Of a stretch of DNA of 64,000 nt, positions 1-11,083 are shown piece by piece; the stretch's first letter is position 1; each line of letters begins with the position of its first letter. This stretch comes from Castor canadensis (lineage: Eukaryota; Chordata; Mammalia; Rodentia; Castoridae), in contig NC_133390.1 of NCBI RefSeq assembly GCF_047511655.1, positions 160,143,583 through 160,207,582 of the forward strand, written 5' to 3'. Below the pieces are notes generated by a model. That model was not told the DNA's origin. It saw only the letters and a program-made list of their open reading frames with translations, and ran no database searches. Position numbers and translations under genes: made by a program.

Positions 1-44
1 CCCCAAATGATGCGCCACGTCCACTGAACACGAACTCCAGGGCC

Positions 45-120
45 CAGAGTGTGGCAGTGGAGGGCTCCCCTTGCATGCACAAGGCCCTGGGCTCCATCCT
101 CAGCACAACAAGAAAACCAA
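45..120 (+). repeat. ID fragment
   Basis: CAAGGCCCTGGGCTCCATCC resembles the 3' part of a classical ID element. Confidence 0.5.
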
Positions 121-301
121 AACCATGAGCTCCTCACCCTCCAACTCGGCAGCCACATTCTACCTTCTGTATTTGACTGCTTTAGAACTTAAGTGGAAGC
201 AGACAGTATTTATCTTTTTGTAACTGGTTTATTTCACATACCATAATGATGTCCAGGCTCACTGAATTGACACGTGTGTCATGTGTCAGAACGTCCTTCC
301 T

Positions 302-403
302 AGGGCTGGAAGAGTGGCTCAGGCTCAGGCAGTAAGAGCACCTGCCTAGCAAGTGTGAGGCCCAGAGTTCAAACCCCAGTGAAATCTGCCCCCATAAAAA
401 AAG
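302..403 (+). repeat. ID-like SINE
   Basis: GGGCTGGAAGAGTGGCTCAG to GTTCAAACCCCAGTG with an A-rich tail; inserted in the L1. Confidence 0.85.
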
Positions 404-784
404 AACTTCATTCCTGTTTAAGGCTGAATAATGTATTTTTATTGTTATGCTGGGGGTATATTGTGGCGTTTACAAAAGTTCTTACAATATATCAAATGTA
501 TCTTCCTTGAATTCACACCCTGCCCTCCATCATTCTCCTTTATTCCGTCTCTCCATTCCTGGGAAAGTTTCGGGCGGAGTATTTCCTGGTGTGCATAGAT
601 CACAGTTTGATTATCCATTAATCCACCACTCACTTGGGTACAGTTTCTCCAAATCCTCACCAGCACTTGGTGTTATCACCATTTTTTAAAAATTTTAGTT
701 GTTCTGGCTATGGTGATATGTCATTGTAGCTTTAATTTGCTTCATTTATTTGTGTATTTATTCATTCATTTACTTATTTATTTA

Positions 785-833
785 ATTGTGGTCCTGGAAA
801 TGGAACCTAGAGCCTGGTACACCCTAGGCAGCC
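785..833 (-). repeat. ID fragment
   Basis: TGGAAATGGAACCTAGAGCC is the complement of the ID 3' box. Confidence 0.55.
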
Positions 834-907
834 TGTAGCCATTTTCTAATACTAATTGTCATCGGTGGCTGGTGTTTGTGAAGTTTTCCTTTAAGTTAGG
901 TATCCTT

Positions 908-1111
908 AGCTGGGCACTGATGACTCACGCCTGTAATTCTAGCGACTGAGGAGGCAGAGATCAGGAGGATCACAGTTTGAAGCCACCTCTGGGCAAATAG
1001 TTTGCGAGACCCTCTGGAAAAAAAAAAAATCACAAAAAAGGGCTGATGGAGTGGCTCAAGGTATAGGCTGTGAGTTTGAACCCCACTACTACTACAAAAA
1101 AAAAAAAAAGT
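908..1111 (+). repeat. Dimer-I SINE
   Basis: B1-like left half, then GGCTGATGGAGTGGCTCAAG short right half and a poly(A) tail. Confidence 0.9.
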
Positions 1112-1892
1112 TAGGGACCCTGTACTCTGGACTTTATCCCAGGTCCTTGACTTCAATCCCAGAGCTTTATTGAGTAGAGCAGAGAACAAAGGCTCGATCT
1201 ACTAGATGGAGTGTGGACATGCCAAAGGAGATGCCCCAGGGGTGTGTATGGTGAGAAAGGTGGATGATGGGGTTAGGCTCTAACTCATATCGGGACAAGC
1301 GCTCCCCTTTGTGCTGACTCCTGGTATACCATTTTTGCTGTTAAACTATCTCATCAATTAGGCCCACTCATGAAATTTGGGTCACTGTGATACAGATGTT
1401 TGAACAGTCCTCTAATTCAAAGGATGGGTTTCGTCAGACGCTCCCTTCAGGACAGGTGTCTGTCCTTCAGATAAGTACTTTTGTTTGTAGACACTTTCTG
1501 TGCTCAGAAGAGTCACTTTCTGGAGTTCTTTCTTTAAGAAATCCTTATTCTGTTCTCAGAGCACACTAATTATCTTTGGGCAAGTGGGCAAGGCCAGGGA
1601 GAGTGGCTCTTTTTTTTTTTTTTTCCTTTCTACTAAATGTTGCAGCTTGTTGGCGGGGGCTGTAAAGCTTAAAGCAAAGAAAGCAGTATCTATATATTTT
1701 TAATTGGGCTATTCATTGGTACAATGCTCATTTGTAAATTCCTGGCCATTGTTTCCCATGCCTCAACTTCCCTGATCTATCCTGCCTCACTAGTGATCCG
1801 GCTGCCTGTTAGTCTGTACGTTAGCCATCTGTATGTTCTCTCTGGTGAAACATCTGTCCGTTGATGTTGCCCACTTTTTAATTGGAATGAAC

Positions 1893-2180
1893 TTTTTTTC
1901 TTGGTGGGACTGGGCTTCAAACTCAGGGCTTCACATTAGCAAAGCAGGAGCTCTAACCCCTTGAGCCACACCTCCAGTCCACTACGCTCTGGTTATTTTG
2001 GAGATTTAGGAACTATTTGGCCAGGCTAGCCCTGCACCCTCAATTCTCCTGATCTCAGTCTCCCAAGTGCCTAGGGTTACAGGTGTAAGCCATGGGTGCT
2101 GGCTTGGAATGCTTATTTCTGGCAGGACTGGGGGTTGAACACTAAGCAGGCACTACCACGTGACCCGTGCCCCCACCCCG
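1893..2180 (-). repeat. Dimeric SINE and adjacent ID-like fragment
   Basis: Minus-strand ID-like half plus B1-like half (1893-2102), followed by a diverged minus-strand ID-like piece with GGGGGTTGAACAC (2112-2180). Confidence 0.8.
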
Positions 2181-2250
2181 GAATGCTTGTTCATCACTTT
2201 TTTTTTGTCAAGTTGATTGGAATGCTTACTTTTAACATTGTGTTTGAGAG

Positions 2251-2432
2251 TTTGTTTGTTTTTGTGGTACTGAGGTTTGAACTCAGGGCCTACACCTTGA
2301 GCCACTCCACCAGCCCTTTTTTGTGAAGGGTTTTTTCAGACAGGGTGTCATGGTGAGCCATTTGTCTGGGCTGACTTGGAAACTCGATCCTCCTGATCTC
2401 TGCCTCCTGAGTAGCTGGGATTATAGACACCT
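2251..2432 (-). repeat. Dimer-I SINE
   Basis: Complement of a full Dimer-I, starting TTGTGGTACTGAGGTTTGAA. Confidence 0.9.
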
Positions 2433-2645
2433 GGCTAAGCCAAGGTTTTTGTTTGTTGTTTGTCCATGGGTATGTAGGTAGGTACACCAGCAGTACTGAA
2501 GTGCTTTTGTGCTTTATGCAATATCATACGTGAGTAAGTCTACTTCTGGCTTCTCTATTCTGTCCCACTATTTCTCCCTCCACCAATACCAAACTGTCTT
2601 GATGATCACAGCTACACAGCAAACTTTAAAATTGGATGGAGTATA

Positions 2646-2783
2646 GCTGAGTATGACAGTACATGCCTATAATCCCAGCATTCTGGAGGCTGAGGCAGGA
2701 CAACCGTGAGATCAAGGCCAGCCTAGACTGCATAGCAAGACTGTCTCAAAAAACAACAACAACAAAAAACCCACGACAAAAAA
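2646..2783 (+). repeat. B1-like SINE
   Basis: CATGCCTATAATCCCAGCAT with an A-rich AAC tail. Confidence 0.85.
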
Positions 2784-3226
2784 CCAGATGGAATAACCTC
2801 TCCCACTTTATTTCATTTCAAAATCATCCCATGTTCCATCCATGAGCATGGCATATCTATTTATTTAGGTCTTCTTTAATTTTTTTATCAGCGTTTGTAA
2901 TTTTTAGCATATACATCCTGTATACATTGTTATATTTACAGCTTTGTATTTAATTTTCTTAAAAGTAACATTAAATGGTGTTAGGTTTTTAATTTGTTTT
3001 GTTGTTAACATAAAAATTACATTGATTTTTATATAGATTTAAAATTTTAGGAAACTCTGAGACAACTAAGACTAGAAGGAAAACCATTTAATTTGCTAAT
3101 GGCCATATACTAAAACTCACAGAGTGTATTACAGTCAAGGGGAAAATTGGGGATATTCCCGTATACTCAAGAACAAGATAGGGCCTTGCTGCATACAGAG
3201 CCTGAGGTTTGACTGTCAGCTCTAGA

Positions 3227-3668
3227 AAAGAAAAAGAAAGAAAAAAAAAAAAAAGGAAGAAAAGAGAAAAGAGAGAAAGAAAAAATGAAATAGAGAGAAT
3301 GGAAAGAAAAGAGAAATGAAGGAAAGAAAGAAAAGAAAAAAGTTGGGCTGGTGGAGTGGCTCCAGTGATAGAGGCCATGAGTTCAGTCCACTGGAAAGGA
3401 AGGAAGGAGGGAAGGAAGGAGGGAGAGAGGGAGGGAGGGAAGGAGAAAAAAGAGAAAGAAAAAGAAAAAAGTTGGGTTGGTGGAGTAGCTCAAGTGATAG
3501 AGGTCTTGAGTTCAACCCCAAGAATGGGGAGGGGAGGGGAAGAGAGGGCAGGGGAGAGGAGGGGAGGGAAGAAAAAGGGCTGGAGAGTGGCTCAAGTGGT
3601 ATAGCACCTGCCTAGCAACCCAAGGCCCTGAGTTCAAACCCCAGTGTCACCAAAAAAAAAAAGAAAAA
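3227..3668 (+). repeat. GGAA/GA-rich tract with three ID-like units
   Basis: Almost pure purine DNA (AAAG, GGAA, GGGA units) interrupted by ID-like copies at 3349-3395, 3470-3522 and 3578-3668. The first two share the same internal shortening and lie about 122 bases apart, suggesting tandem duplication of an ID-like unit with its microsatellite tail. The open frames here are low-complexity artefacts. Confidence 0.85.
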
Positions 3669-3684
3669 GTCCCCTTTTTTGGGG

Positions 3685-3800
3685 GGGTGGGAGAGAAAAC
3701 ACAGGGTCTTCCTTTGTAGTCCAGACTGGCCTCAAACCTAACAATCCTGCCTCAGCCTCCTGAATGCTGGCATTACAGGTGAGTACTACCACACAGAACA
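3685..3800 (-). repeat. B1-like SINE
   Basis: Complement of a B1-like unit with CCTGCCTCAGCCTCCTGAAT. Confidence 0.85.
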
Positions 3801-4440
3801 TGAATAAAACCATTTAATATAGCTCTGAAGGCCTGGCCTACAAAGTAAGATAAAAAACAAAAGTATTTTCTTAAAAGGAGGGGAAAAGATATAGTATCAT
3901 TTTTAGATTAAACAACGTGTTCTATGTAGAAGGGCGGATAGAATCAATAAAATACTAGAATGAATGAGTTCCATATCCATATGGTTGTCCAATACAAGAT
4001 CAGCTTGCAAAACCAAAGGCAGCTCTTCAGTTTCTGCCACCATGAAGATTATGTGATTTCAGGAGCCTTTTCATTGCACGAGAATATTCCACTGAAGGTA
4101 ACAACTATTAAAATATTACCAACCCTCTAACAGGTAAGGAAGGAAGAGCTTCACAGAAGCCCACTCCTAGGACACACACACTACAGCCCTGAATGACAGG
4201 TTCACACAGGGAGCTGGGTTCCTGGATGATGAAGTGCACAGCAGCATTAGGTTCCGTGAGGATGATGAGCTTGGGGCTGGTGGGAAAGTGGATGCTAAGC
4301 CCAGCACCAGGTGGTCACCTTCAAGAGGGAGCTGAGCTAGTTGCAGGTGCGTAGCACACCGTGGCTATGACAGAAGCAAGCCCTCTAGGAAAAACGTCTC
4401 CAGGATTTGATTCATTAAAGGACTCCTAAATAGCAAGATA
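3800..4440. other. Intergenic, nothing recognised
   Basis: AT-rich sequence without a clear repeat or gene; probably old diverged repeat DNA. Confidence 0.4.
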
Positions 4441-5285
4441 AAGCAACACGCTCACAGTGAAGATATTAAAAAAGAAAGAGTAAAACCAAAAAGCAAGCCA
4501 CGGTAAGGAAGAAGCAACAAAAGCAACAGATTCCAAAGGTCTGCTACAATGGCAATATCAGATACGGAAAAAAGAAAAATGTACTTACTGAAATAAATAT
4601 GGAACATTGGACAAGAAGGCATTACATAACATAATAAAGGTCTCAAAGAAAAAGAGACAGTACGTAAGCCGTCGTGGCTGCCCTAGAACTAAAAAAGCTG
4701 AATCCTCACCTAAAAAGCCCAACATTTTCCCCCGGTTCTAGAGGCACAGCCATAGTGAGACTTCGGAACTCCAAACACGGAGACGGAATCTCACGAGTTG
4801 CAGGGCATGCCATGGTGGTACACACCTGTCATCCCGCTGAAGCAGCAGGAGGAGGGTCATGAATTCAAGACCAGACTGGGCTGTGTAGTAAGACTGCCTC
4901 ACAAAAAGAAAAAATCAAAAAACAGAAAAACAGCCGGGCACCAGTGGCTCATGCCTGTAATCCTAGCTACTTGGGAGGCTGAGATCTGGTGGAAGTCAGT
5001 CCTGGCAAATAGTTCATGAGACCTCCATCTCCAAGATAATCAGAGCAAAATGAACTAGAGGTGTGGTTCAACTGGTAAAGCAGACGCTTTGCAACTCCAA
5101 AGCCCTGAGTTCGAACCCCAGGCCCACCAAAAAACAAAAAAATCTTGACAGGAACTATGAGAATAAAAGGTGACATCTCCGTAGTAACGCCAGAAGACAA
5201 TGGCTTTTTAAAGTGTTGAAAGAAAATATCACAAACCTACAAAATTGTCCCAAAAAAACTGTCCTTCCAGAATGAGAGTGAAAGA
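4440..5285 (+). mobile_element. Probable L1 remnant with SINE insertions
   Basis: 4440-4660 is A-rich with L1-like wording. 5145-5285 (GAAGACAATGGC ... CTGTCCTTCCAGAATGA) resembles a sense L1 segment. Between them lie a B1-like SINE (4803-4925) and a Dimer-II SINE (4932-5143). Confidence 0.5.
4803..5143 (+). repeat. B1-like SINE and Dimer-II SINE in tandem
   Basis: B1-like copy at 4803-4925, then a Dimer-II at 4932-5143 ending CCAGGCCCACCAAAAAAC. Confidence 0.9.
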
Positions 5286-5468
5286 GCTGGAGACATGGCT
5301 CAAGCAGTAGAATGCCTGCCTAGCAAGCATGAGGCCCTGAGTTCAAATCACAGAACTGCCCAAAAAAAAAAAAGGAAGAAAAAAAACCATCAGGCAAATA
5401 GTGGGTGAGACCCCATCTCCAAAGTAACCTAAGCAAGATGGACTGGAGGTTCGGCTTGACTGGAGGCT
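5285..5468 (+). repeat. ID-like SINE followed by Dimer-II fragment
   Basis: ID-like copy 5285-5385 with an A tail, then the middle of a Dimer-II (GACCCCATCTCCAAAGTAAC). Confidence 0.85.
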
Positions 5469-5502
5469 GAAACCAGGGCCTCACCTCCAGCACCCCCACA
5501 CA

Positions 5503-5832
5503 CTTTTTTTTTTTGTGGCAGTACTAGGGTTTGAACGTGGGGCCTCATGCTTGCTCGGCAGGTGCTGTACCACATGAGCCACGTCCCCACCCCTTTTTGT
5601 TTTATTTATTTTTCAGGTATGATTTCTCAGTTTTTGTCCCAGCCTGGATCATGATCTTCCTGCCTATCATCTCCTGCATAGCAGAAATCAGAGACATGCA
5701 CCACAACACCCAGGTTATTGGTTGAGATGGAGTCTCTTTAACTTCCCCCCTTCCCTCTGCTGGCCTTGAATTTATGATCCTTCTGCCTCCACCTCCCAAG
5801 TAGTTGGGATTGCAGGAATATACCACACTCAG
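5503..5832 (-). repeat. Trimeric SINE
   Basis: Minus strand: an ID-like unit (5503-5596) followed by two B1-like units, joined by the GGTTGAGATGGAGTCTC linker typical of the trimer. Confidence 0.75.
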
Positions 5833-5849
5833 AATTTGCAAACACTCTT

Positions 5850-5944
5850 TTTTTTTTTGTCTTTTCTTTTTTCGTGCTGGGATCGAACCCAGGGTCTCAC
5901 GCATGCTAGGCAAGCGCTGTACCACCGAGCTACATCCCAGCCCG
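5850..5944 (-). repeat. Classical ID element
   Basis: Complement of ID; GGGATCGAACCCAGGGTCTC and GCTACATCCCAGCCC. Confidence 0.9.
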
Positions 5945-6003
5945 CAAACACTCTTCTCTAAAAACCTCAAATATCTTAAATGCACACAAATCACCATGTC
6001 AAC

Positions 6004-6115
6004 TTTTTTTTTTGCGGTACTGAGGTTTGAACCTACACCCTTGAGCCACACCACCAGCCCTTTTTTTGTGATGGGATTTTTGTGGAATTATTTGCCTGGG
6101 CTGGCTTCAAAGCCC
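6004..6115 (-). repeat. Truncated Dimer-I SINE
   Basis: Right half and part of the left half only. Confidence 0.8.
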
Positions 6116-6558
6116 TGTGAATGTTGACTCTTGAACAAATAGGAAGACTTGCTTTTGAAATGCCAAGGTGTTGTAAGGCTATGATAACGAACAGAACTGA
6201 CTGCTCCAAGAACACCCAGTCATTTTAACGGAGACGAAAGCAAATTCTAGTTTTACATCAGTATCATGTTTGACAGTAAAATATTCAAGCTTTTTTCCCT
6301 TATGAATAAATTCACTGAAGTTGAACTTTGCCAAAATTTAAACATATTTCATTTTTTGCAGACCCACTGTTACAACAATTATAAACACCAAAAGCATTAT
6401 AAACCAAAGCAAAACATATTTTTCTGCAAACCTCTTCCAATTTTCTGTATTTATCCAAGCTGTGTGTCACTATTTTTTCACATTCTGCCACAACCAGATG
6501 CTTTACTCTGGAACAAATTATGTCTTACTGAAAACCTTATCCCAATAAATTATTATAC
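6116..6558. other. Intergenic, nothing recognised
   Basis: AT-rich single-copy-looking sequence; the open frame here resembles no protein I know. Confidence 0.5.
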
Positions 6559-6559
6559 A

Positions 6560-6677
6560 TTTTTCCTTTTTCTGAGACAAGGTCTGCATATGTTGCCCTG
6601 GGCCCTGGCTGACTGAACTTTTGATCCTCCTACCTGAGTAGCTAGGATTACAGATGTGCACCACCATGCCTGGCCCC
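6560..6677 (-). repeat. B1-like SINE
   Basis: Complement ending ACCACCATGCCTGGCC. Confidence 0.85.
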
Positions 6678-6900
6678 AGTAACATATATACAATCATTTC
6701 TTTGCTGCATGCTCCAAATATCACCCACACCAATTACAACCAACACAACTTTTATTTCAAATAAGTTGGAAGTAGGTAATAGAGAACTGTCATAGGAAAA
6801 CAGCTAAGCAGATAAAAAACCACACACATCTCTTTTATAGCATCCTAAAGGGCAAAAGGAACACATTTGCTAATATGACTCACCCAAAGGTACAGCCACT

Positions 6901-6995
6901 TTTTTTTTTTTTTTTTTTTTTGGCAGTACTGAGTTTGAACTTGGGGCCTCATGCTTGCTAGGCAGGCACTCTACCACTTGAGCCACTCTGCCAGC
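6901..6995 (-). repeat. ID-like SINE with T22 tail
   Basis: Poly(T) of 22, then CTCATGCTTGCTAGGCAGGC. Confidence 0.9.
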
Positions 6996-7062
6996 TTACT
7001 GCCACTTTATAAGGCAGAACAATAAAAAGCCACCAATAAATCAGCCCAAGGTTGTTTTGTAC

Positions 7063-7560
7063 TTGGAAGTATTGGGGATGGAACCTGGGCCTTGTGCATG
7101 AAGGTTGTTTTGGTTTTTTTCATGCTGGCCAAGTGCCCCATGGTCTTGTGCATGCTAAGCACAGGCCTCTACCAGAGCTACACCTCTAGTCCCAGCCCAA
7201 GGTTTTTGTGGGGGGTTTGTTGTTTGTTTTGGTAGTAAAGTTTGTGTTTTGTTTTGAACTCAAGGCAGTGCCTTGCTAGGCAGGAGCTCAAACCATGCCT
7301 CAGCCTTTTTTCACTCCCCACTCAAGCCACATCCCAGCCCTTTTTTACTTTAGTTATTTTTCTGATACATTTTTGCCTGGGGCTGGACTCAGACTGCAAT
7401 CTTCCCACCTATCCCTCATATAGTTGGGATTATAGCTATGAGCCACTTTGCCTAGCCAATTGAAGGTTTTTTCTTTTCTTTTTGGTGGTACAGGAATTTG
7501 AACTCAGGGACTTGCATTTGTTAGGCAAGTGCTCTACCACTTGAGCCACATCTCCAGCAG
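7063..7560 (-). repeat. Cluster of four minus-strand SINEs
   Basis: ID fragments at 7063-7102 and 7115-7198, an older dimer at 7222-7457 and an ID-like copy at 7470-7560, all in the same orientation. Confidence 0.8.
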
Positions 7561-7680
7561 TCAGAGGTTTTAAAGTTAACTAAGGATCACAGAAATTTTC
7601 AATGACAATCCCTGTTATTGAAACATTCCTTGAAATTACAATTCAATTTAGTTGATCCTGTTTTGAAAAAAGAATGTGTA

Positions 7681-7904
7681 CTGAGCCTGGTGGCTCATGC
7701 CTGTAATTCTCACTACTTGGGAGGCTGAGATCTGTAGGATTTGTGTTCAAGGTCACCCTAGGCAAATAGTTCTGGAAACCCCATTTCCAAAATAAGCAGA
7801 GGAAAATGGACCGGAGGTGTGGCTCAAATAATAGAGTACCTGCTTTGCAAGTGCAAAGCCCTAAATTCAAACTCCAGTCCGACCAAGAAATGAAAAAAAA
7901 AAAA
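7681..7904 (+). repeat. Dimer-II SINE
   Basis: Full dimer with CTGCTTTGCAAGTGC in the right half and an A-rich tail. Confidence 0.9.
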
Positions 7905-8112
7905 AGAGAGAAAGAATGTGTTTGTGTACACAAACATACATGTGCATACAAATGAGAGCAATTACAGACTGCTTCGAACTAAAGTCGGCCACCATGCAAA
8001 AACAGAACTAAGGAATTTCTATCCAGAATTGCAGAAAAAGTAAATGTCACTGCAAAATCTGGTACAAAGCTGCAAACTACATCCTTGCAGGATGTTGTGT
8101 TGTCACACTTTG

Positions 8113-8125
8113 CCACTAGGGGTCA
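8113..8125 (+). promoter_or_regulatory. CTCF-like motif
   Basis: CCACTAGGGGTCA preceded by TG; close to the CTCF core CCASYAGRKGGCA. Single-copy context in the intergenic region. Confidence 0.4.
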
Positions 8126-8230
8126 CCCAAGGTCACAAAGTGAACTAGGGACCAAGAACTCAGAATTCCTATCCCAGTTTCAGTAGGGACCAGTAAAGAC
8201 CCTCCAATTCTAAGAGGATGTCTGTCACAG

Positions 8231-8410
8231 CCAGGTGCCAGTGGCTCATGCCTGTAATCCTAGCTACTCAGGAGGCAGAGATCAGGAGGATCTCAGTTTA
8301 AAGTCAACCCAGGCAAATAGTTCTCGAGCCCCTGTCTTGAAAAAATCCATCACAAAAAAGGGTTGGTGGAGTGGCTCAAGGTGCAGGTCCTGAGTTCAAA
8401 CCCCAGCACT

Positions 8411-8441
<31 letters not shown>
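8231..8441 (+). repeat. Dimer-I SINE
   Basis: Well-preserved copy with a long poly(A) tail (about 28 A). Confidence 0.95.
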
Positions 8442-8443
<2 letters not shown>

Positions 8444-8636
8444 TGTCACCTCAAGGTACCAGCAGCCCCAGGCCAAGAGTCTAAAAAGCCTAAATAAAGG
8501 GATTTTGCAGCATGGGGTGCCCACAGGCCACATGGGCACCCCCTCTTCTATCCATGATATGGTATAAGGGGGCAGAGAAATTAAGGGATCCATTTTTGAG
8601 GAAAGAAAACAAATGAGAGCTATGCCAGCAATGAGA

Positions 8637-8745
8637 TCCACCTGTTATCCCCCTTTACAGGTGAGGACACAAGGGCTCAAAGAGGTAGAGCAGCCTGGTG
8701 AGGACCAGCTGCTAGGAGACAGCAGAACCACATTCAAACCCAGGT
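8637..8745 (-). repeat. MIR
   Basis: CCCTTTACAGGTGAGGACAC to TTCAAACCCAGGTGG is the complement of MIR. Confidence 0.75.
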
Positions 8746-9150
8746 GGGTGGGACGTCAGAGATCTGGGAGAGGAGCAGGTGGTCTGTGGAGGACAAAGAA
8801 GGAAAGGCGGCTTCATCTCCAGGCCCTGGTGTCTGCCCCAGTGTCTCCATGACCAGGACATTTGAGGTTAGGCCCAAGGCCTCTGTCTGGTCTACTTTTT
8901 TAAGCAGGATCCCCAAAGCTTCATTCAGAAAAGGCTCCCGCACCCCAGTGAAAAATCCTCACCCTCACTGGGCTTCCTGTCCACAATGAGGTGAGTGGCC
9001 TCTGCCACCTGCTCCTGCCACCATGATGTTCTGCCTCACCATGGGCCCAGAATCAACAGAGCCAAGGCTGTGCGCTGATGCCTCTGAGGCCACAAGCCTC
9101 AGGTATTTTGTCACAGCCATGCAAAGTCTAACATAGAAATTTGGTATCAA

Positions 9151-9312
9151 ACTACTCAGGAGGCAGAGATAAGGAGGAAAGAGGTTTGAAAGCCAGCCTG
9201 GGCAAACAGCTCATGAGACCCTCTCAAAAAATCCACCACAAAAAAAGAGCTGGGGAGTGGCTCAAGGTGTAGGCCCTGAGTTCAAACCCCAATATCACAA
9301 AGAGAAAGAAAA
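9151..9312 (+). repeat. 5'-truncated Dimer-I SINE with target-site duplication
   Basis: Starts at ACTACTCAGGAGGCAGAG. AGAAATTTGGTATCAA occurs at 9135-9150 and again at 9313-9328, a 16-base duplication that defines the insertion. Confidence 0.92.
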
Positions 9313-9472
9313 AGAAATTTGGTATCAAGAAGTTGGGTCTTTGCTATGACTACCTGACAGTATGGTCCAGAAGTCTCTGGAAGTGACTTGTAGGAGGAAT
9401 TTGGAAAAGTTTGGAGATGTGGGCTACAGAAGCCCTAGAATGCTATAAACTGAACATAATGAGTCATTCTGT

Positions 9473-9685
9473 CCAGGAGCTGGTGGCTCACACCTGTAAT
9501 CTAACTATTCAGGAGGCAGAGATCAGGAGGATCACAGTTTGAAGCCAGCCAGCAAATGTTCGAGAGACCCTATCTTGAAAAAAAACATCATCAAAAGGGC
9601 TGGTGGAGTGGCTCAAGTTGGTGGAGTGTCTGCCTGGCAAGTGTGAGATTGAGTTCAAACCCCAGTGCCACCAAAAAAAAAAGAA
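9473..9685 (+). repeat. Dimer SINE with full ID-like right half
   Basis: Left half as in Dimer-I, right half with GTGTCTGCCTGGCAAGTGTG. Confidence 0.9.
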
Positions 9686-10095
9686 AGACCATTCTGGTGG
9701 GAGCTCAGAAAATAAGGATGCAGAGAGAAAAGATGGTGCTCGTGAGAGTTCATATGGGATAAGAATGAGGACTCTATTGGCCAACATGTCACATCCCAGC
9801 AAAGAGCTTGTTTATATTTTGTCTGTGTGCTGAGACTTTGTGGGAGGCTGAATGTAGGTAACCGGCTGATGAATCTGGTGGAGGAAATTTGGTGGGAGAA
9901 ATCTCAAGGCAGCCAGCACTCAAGCTGTGGCACGTGGTTATTGCTGATTGCTGCTAGCCAGGTTTACAGTGAGAATCATGAGCAAAAAGCAGAGCAGAAA
10001 GAATTGAAAAGTTTGTAGTTTGGTCACAAAACCTTGTCAAGTTGAGGGTAGAAAAAGCATGGTTTCAGAAGAGATCAGCACTATATAAGAAGCCA

Positions 10096-10860
10096 AACCA
10101 GGTGTGGTGACACACGCCTGTAATTCCAGCACCTTGAGACTGAGGTAAAAGGATCAAGAGTTTGAGGCCAGTCAGGCACCAGTGGCTCATGCCTGTATTC
10201 TAGCTATTCAGGAGGCAGATATAGAGGACTGCGGTTAGAAGCCAGCCTGAGCAACAGTTCATGAGATCCTATCTCAAAGAAGCCCTTCACAAAAAAAAAA
10301 AAAAAACCCAAAGTAACAATAAGGGCTAGTGGAGTGGCTCAAGGTGTAGGCTCTAAGTTCAACCCCAGTATCACTTTAAAAAAAAAAAAAAAAGTGAGAT
10401 CCCATCTCTAAAAACAAGCCATCCTGTTACACTGGTTCACACCTATAATTCCAGCTACTTGGGAGGCAAAGATCAAGAGGACCACAGTTTGAAGCCAGCC
10501 TGCTACACAGGAGGTATAAGTCAGAGGAACACGGTCTAGGTCAGCCTGCAAGACACAAGATCCTATCTGAAAAATAACTAAAACGAAAAGGGCTGGGGTG
10601 TGACTCAAGTGGCGAAGCACTTGCCTAGGAAGCACAAAGTCCTGAGTTCAAACTCCAGTACCACCACCACACACACAAAAGCCTATGATCTCAGCTACTC
10701 CAGAGGATGTGGGAGGCTTGTGGTCCAAGGCTGCCTGGGCAAAAGTTTGAGACCTATCTGAAGCAAACTAAAACAAAAAGGACTGGGAGCATGGTTCAAG
10801 TGGTAGAGCCTTTGCCTAGCAAATGTAAGATCCTGAGTTTAAACCTCAGTACTGATTAAA
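10096..10860 (+). repeat. Dense nested SINE array
   Basis: A B1-like SINE (10096-10170, resuming at 10396-10417) is split by a Dimer-I (10171-10395). Two older dimer/trimer-type copies follow, ending near 10655 and 10860. Confidence 0.8.
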
Positions 10861-10985
10861 AAATAGTAATAATAAAATAGAAAGCAAAGTACTCTGCATC
10901 AGGACAACAGGAAGATGCTTTGATGTTTTGATGGCATCTCAGGAATTAGTCAGACCTCACCCATTGCAAGATTAAAGGTAGGAAA

Positions 10986-11083
10986 GAGGGCTGGCAAGTG
11001 GCTCAAGTGGTAAGAGTGCCAGCCTTGCAAGCATGAGGTCCTGAGTTCAAACCCCAGTGCCATCAAAAAATAAATAAAAGAAG
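10986..11083 (+). repeat. ID-like SINE
   Basis: GGGCTGGCAAGTGGCTCAAG to CCCAGTGCCATC. Confidence 0.9.

Larger units (their letters stand above)
180..3060 (-). mobile_element. Ancient L1 (3' half), several SINE insertions
   Basis: Plus-strand pieces at 190-300, 405-760, 1720-1890, 2470-2645 and 2850-3060 read, in order, as the complement of L1 ORF2/3'UTR. Examples are the ATGATGTCCAGGCTC and GGTGATATGTCATTGTAGC type segments, CCACTTTTTAATTGG, and the TCTATTCTGTCCCAC block. Their consistent order and strand indicate one antisense L1 broken up by SINEs. It has no coding capacity. Confidence 0.7.

Noticed and set aside
3316-3615. Lys/Glu/Gly-rich open frames
   Set aside because: Produced by the GGAA/GA microsatellite.
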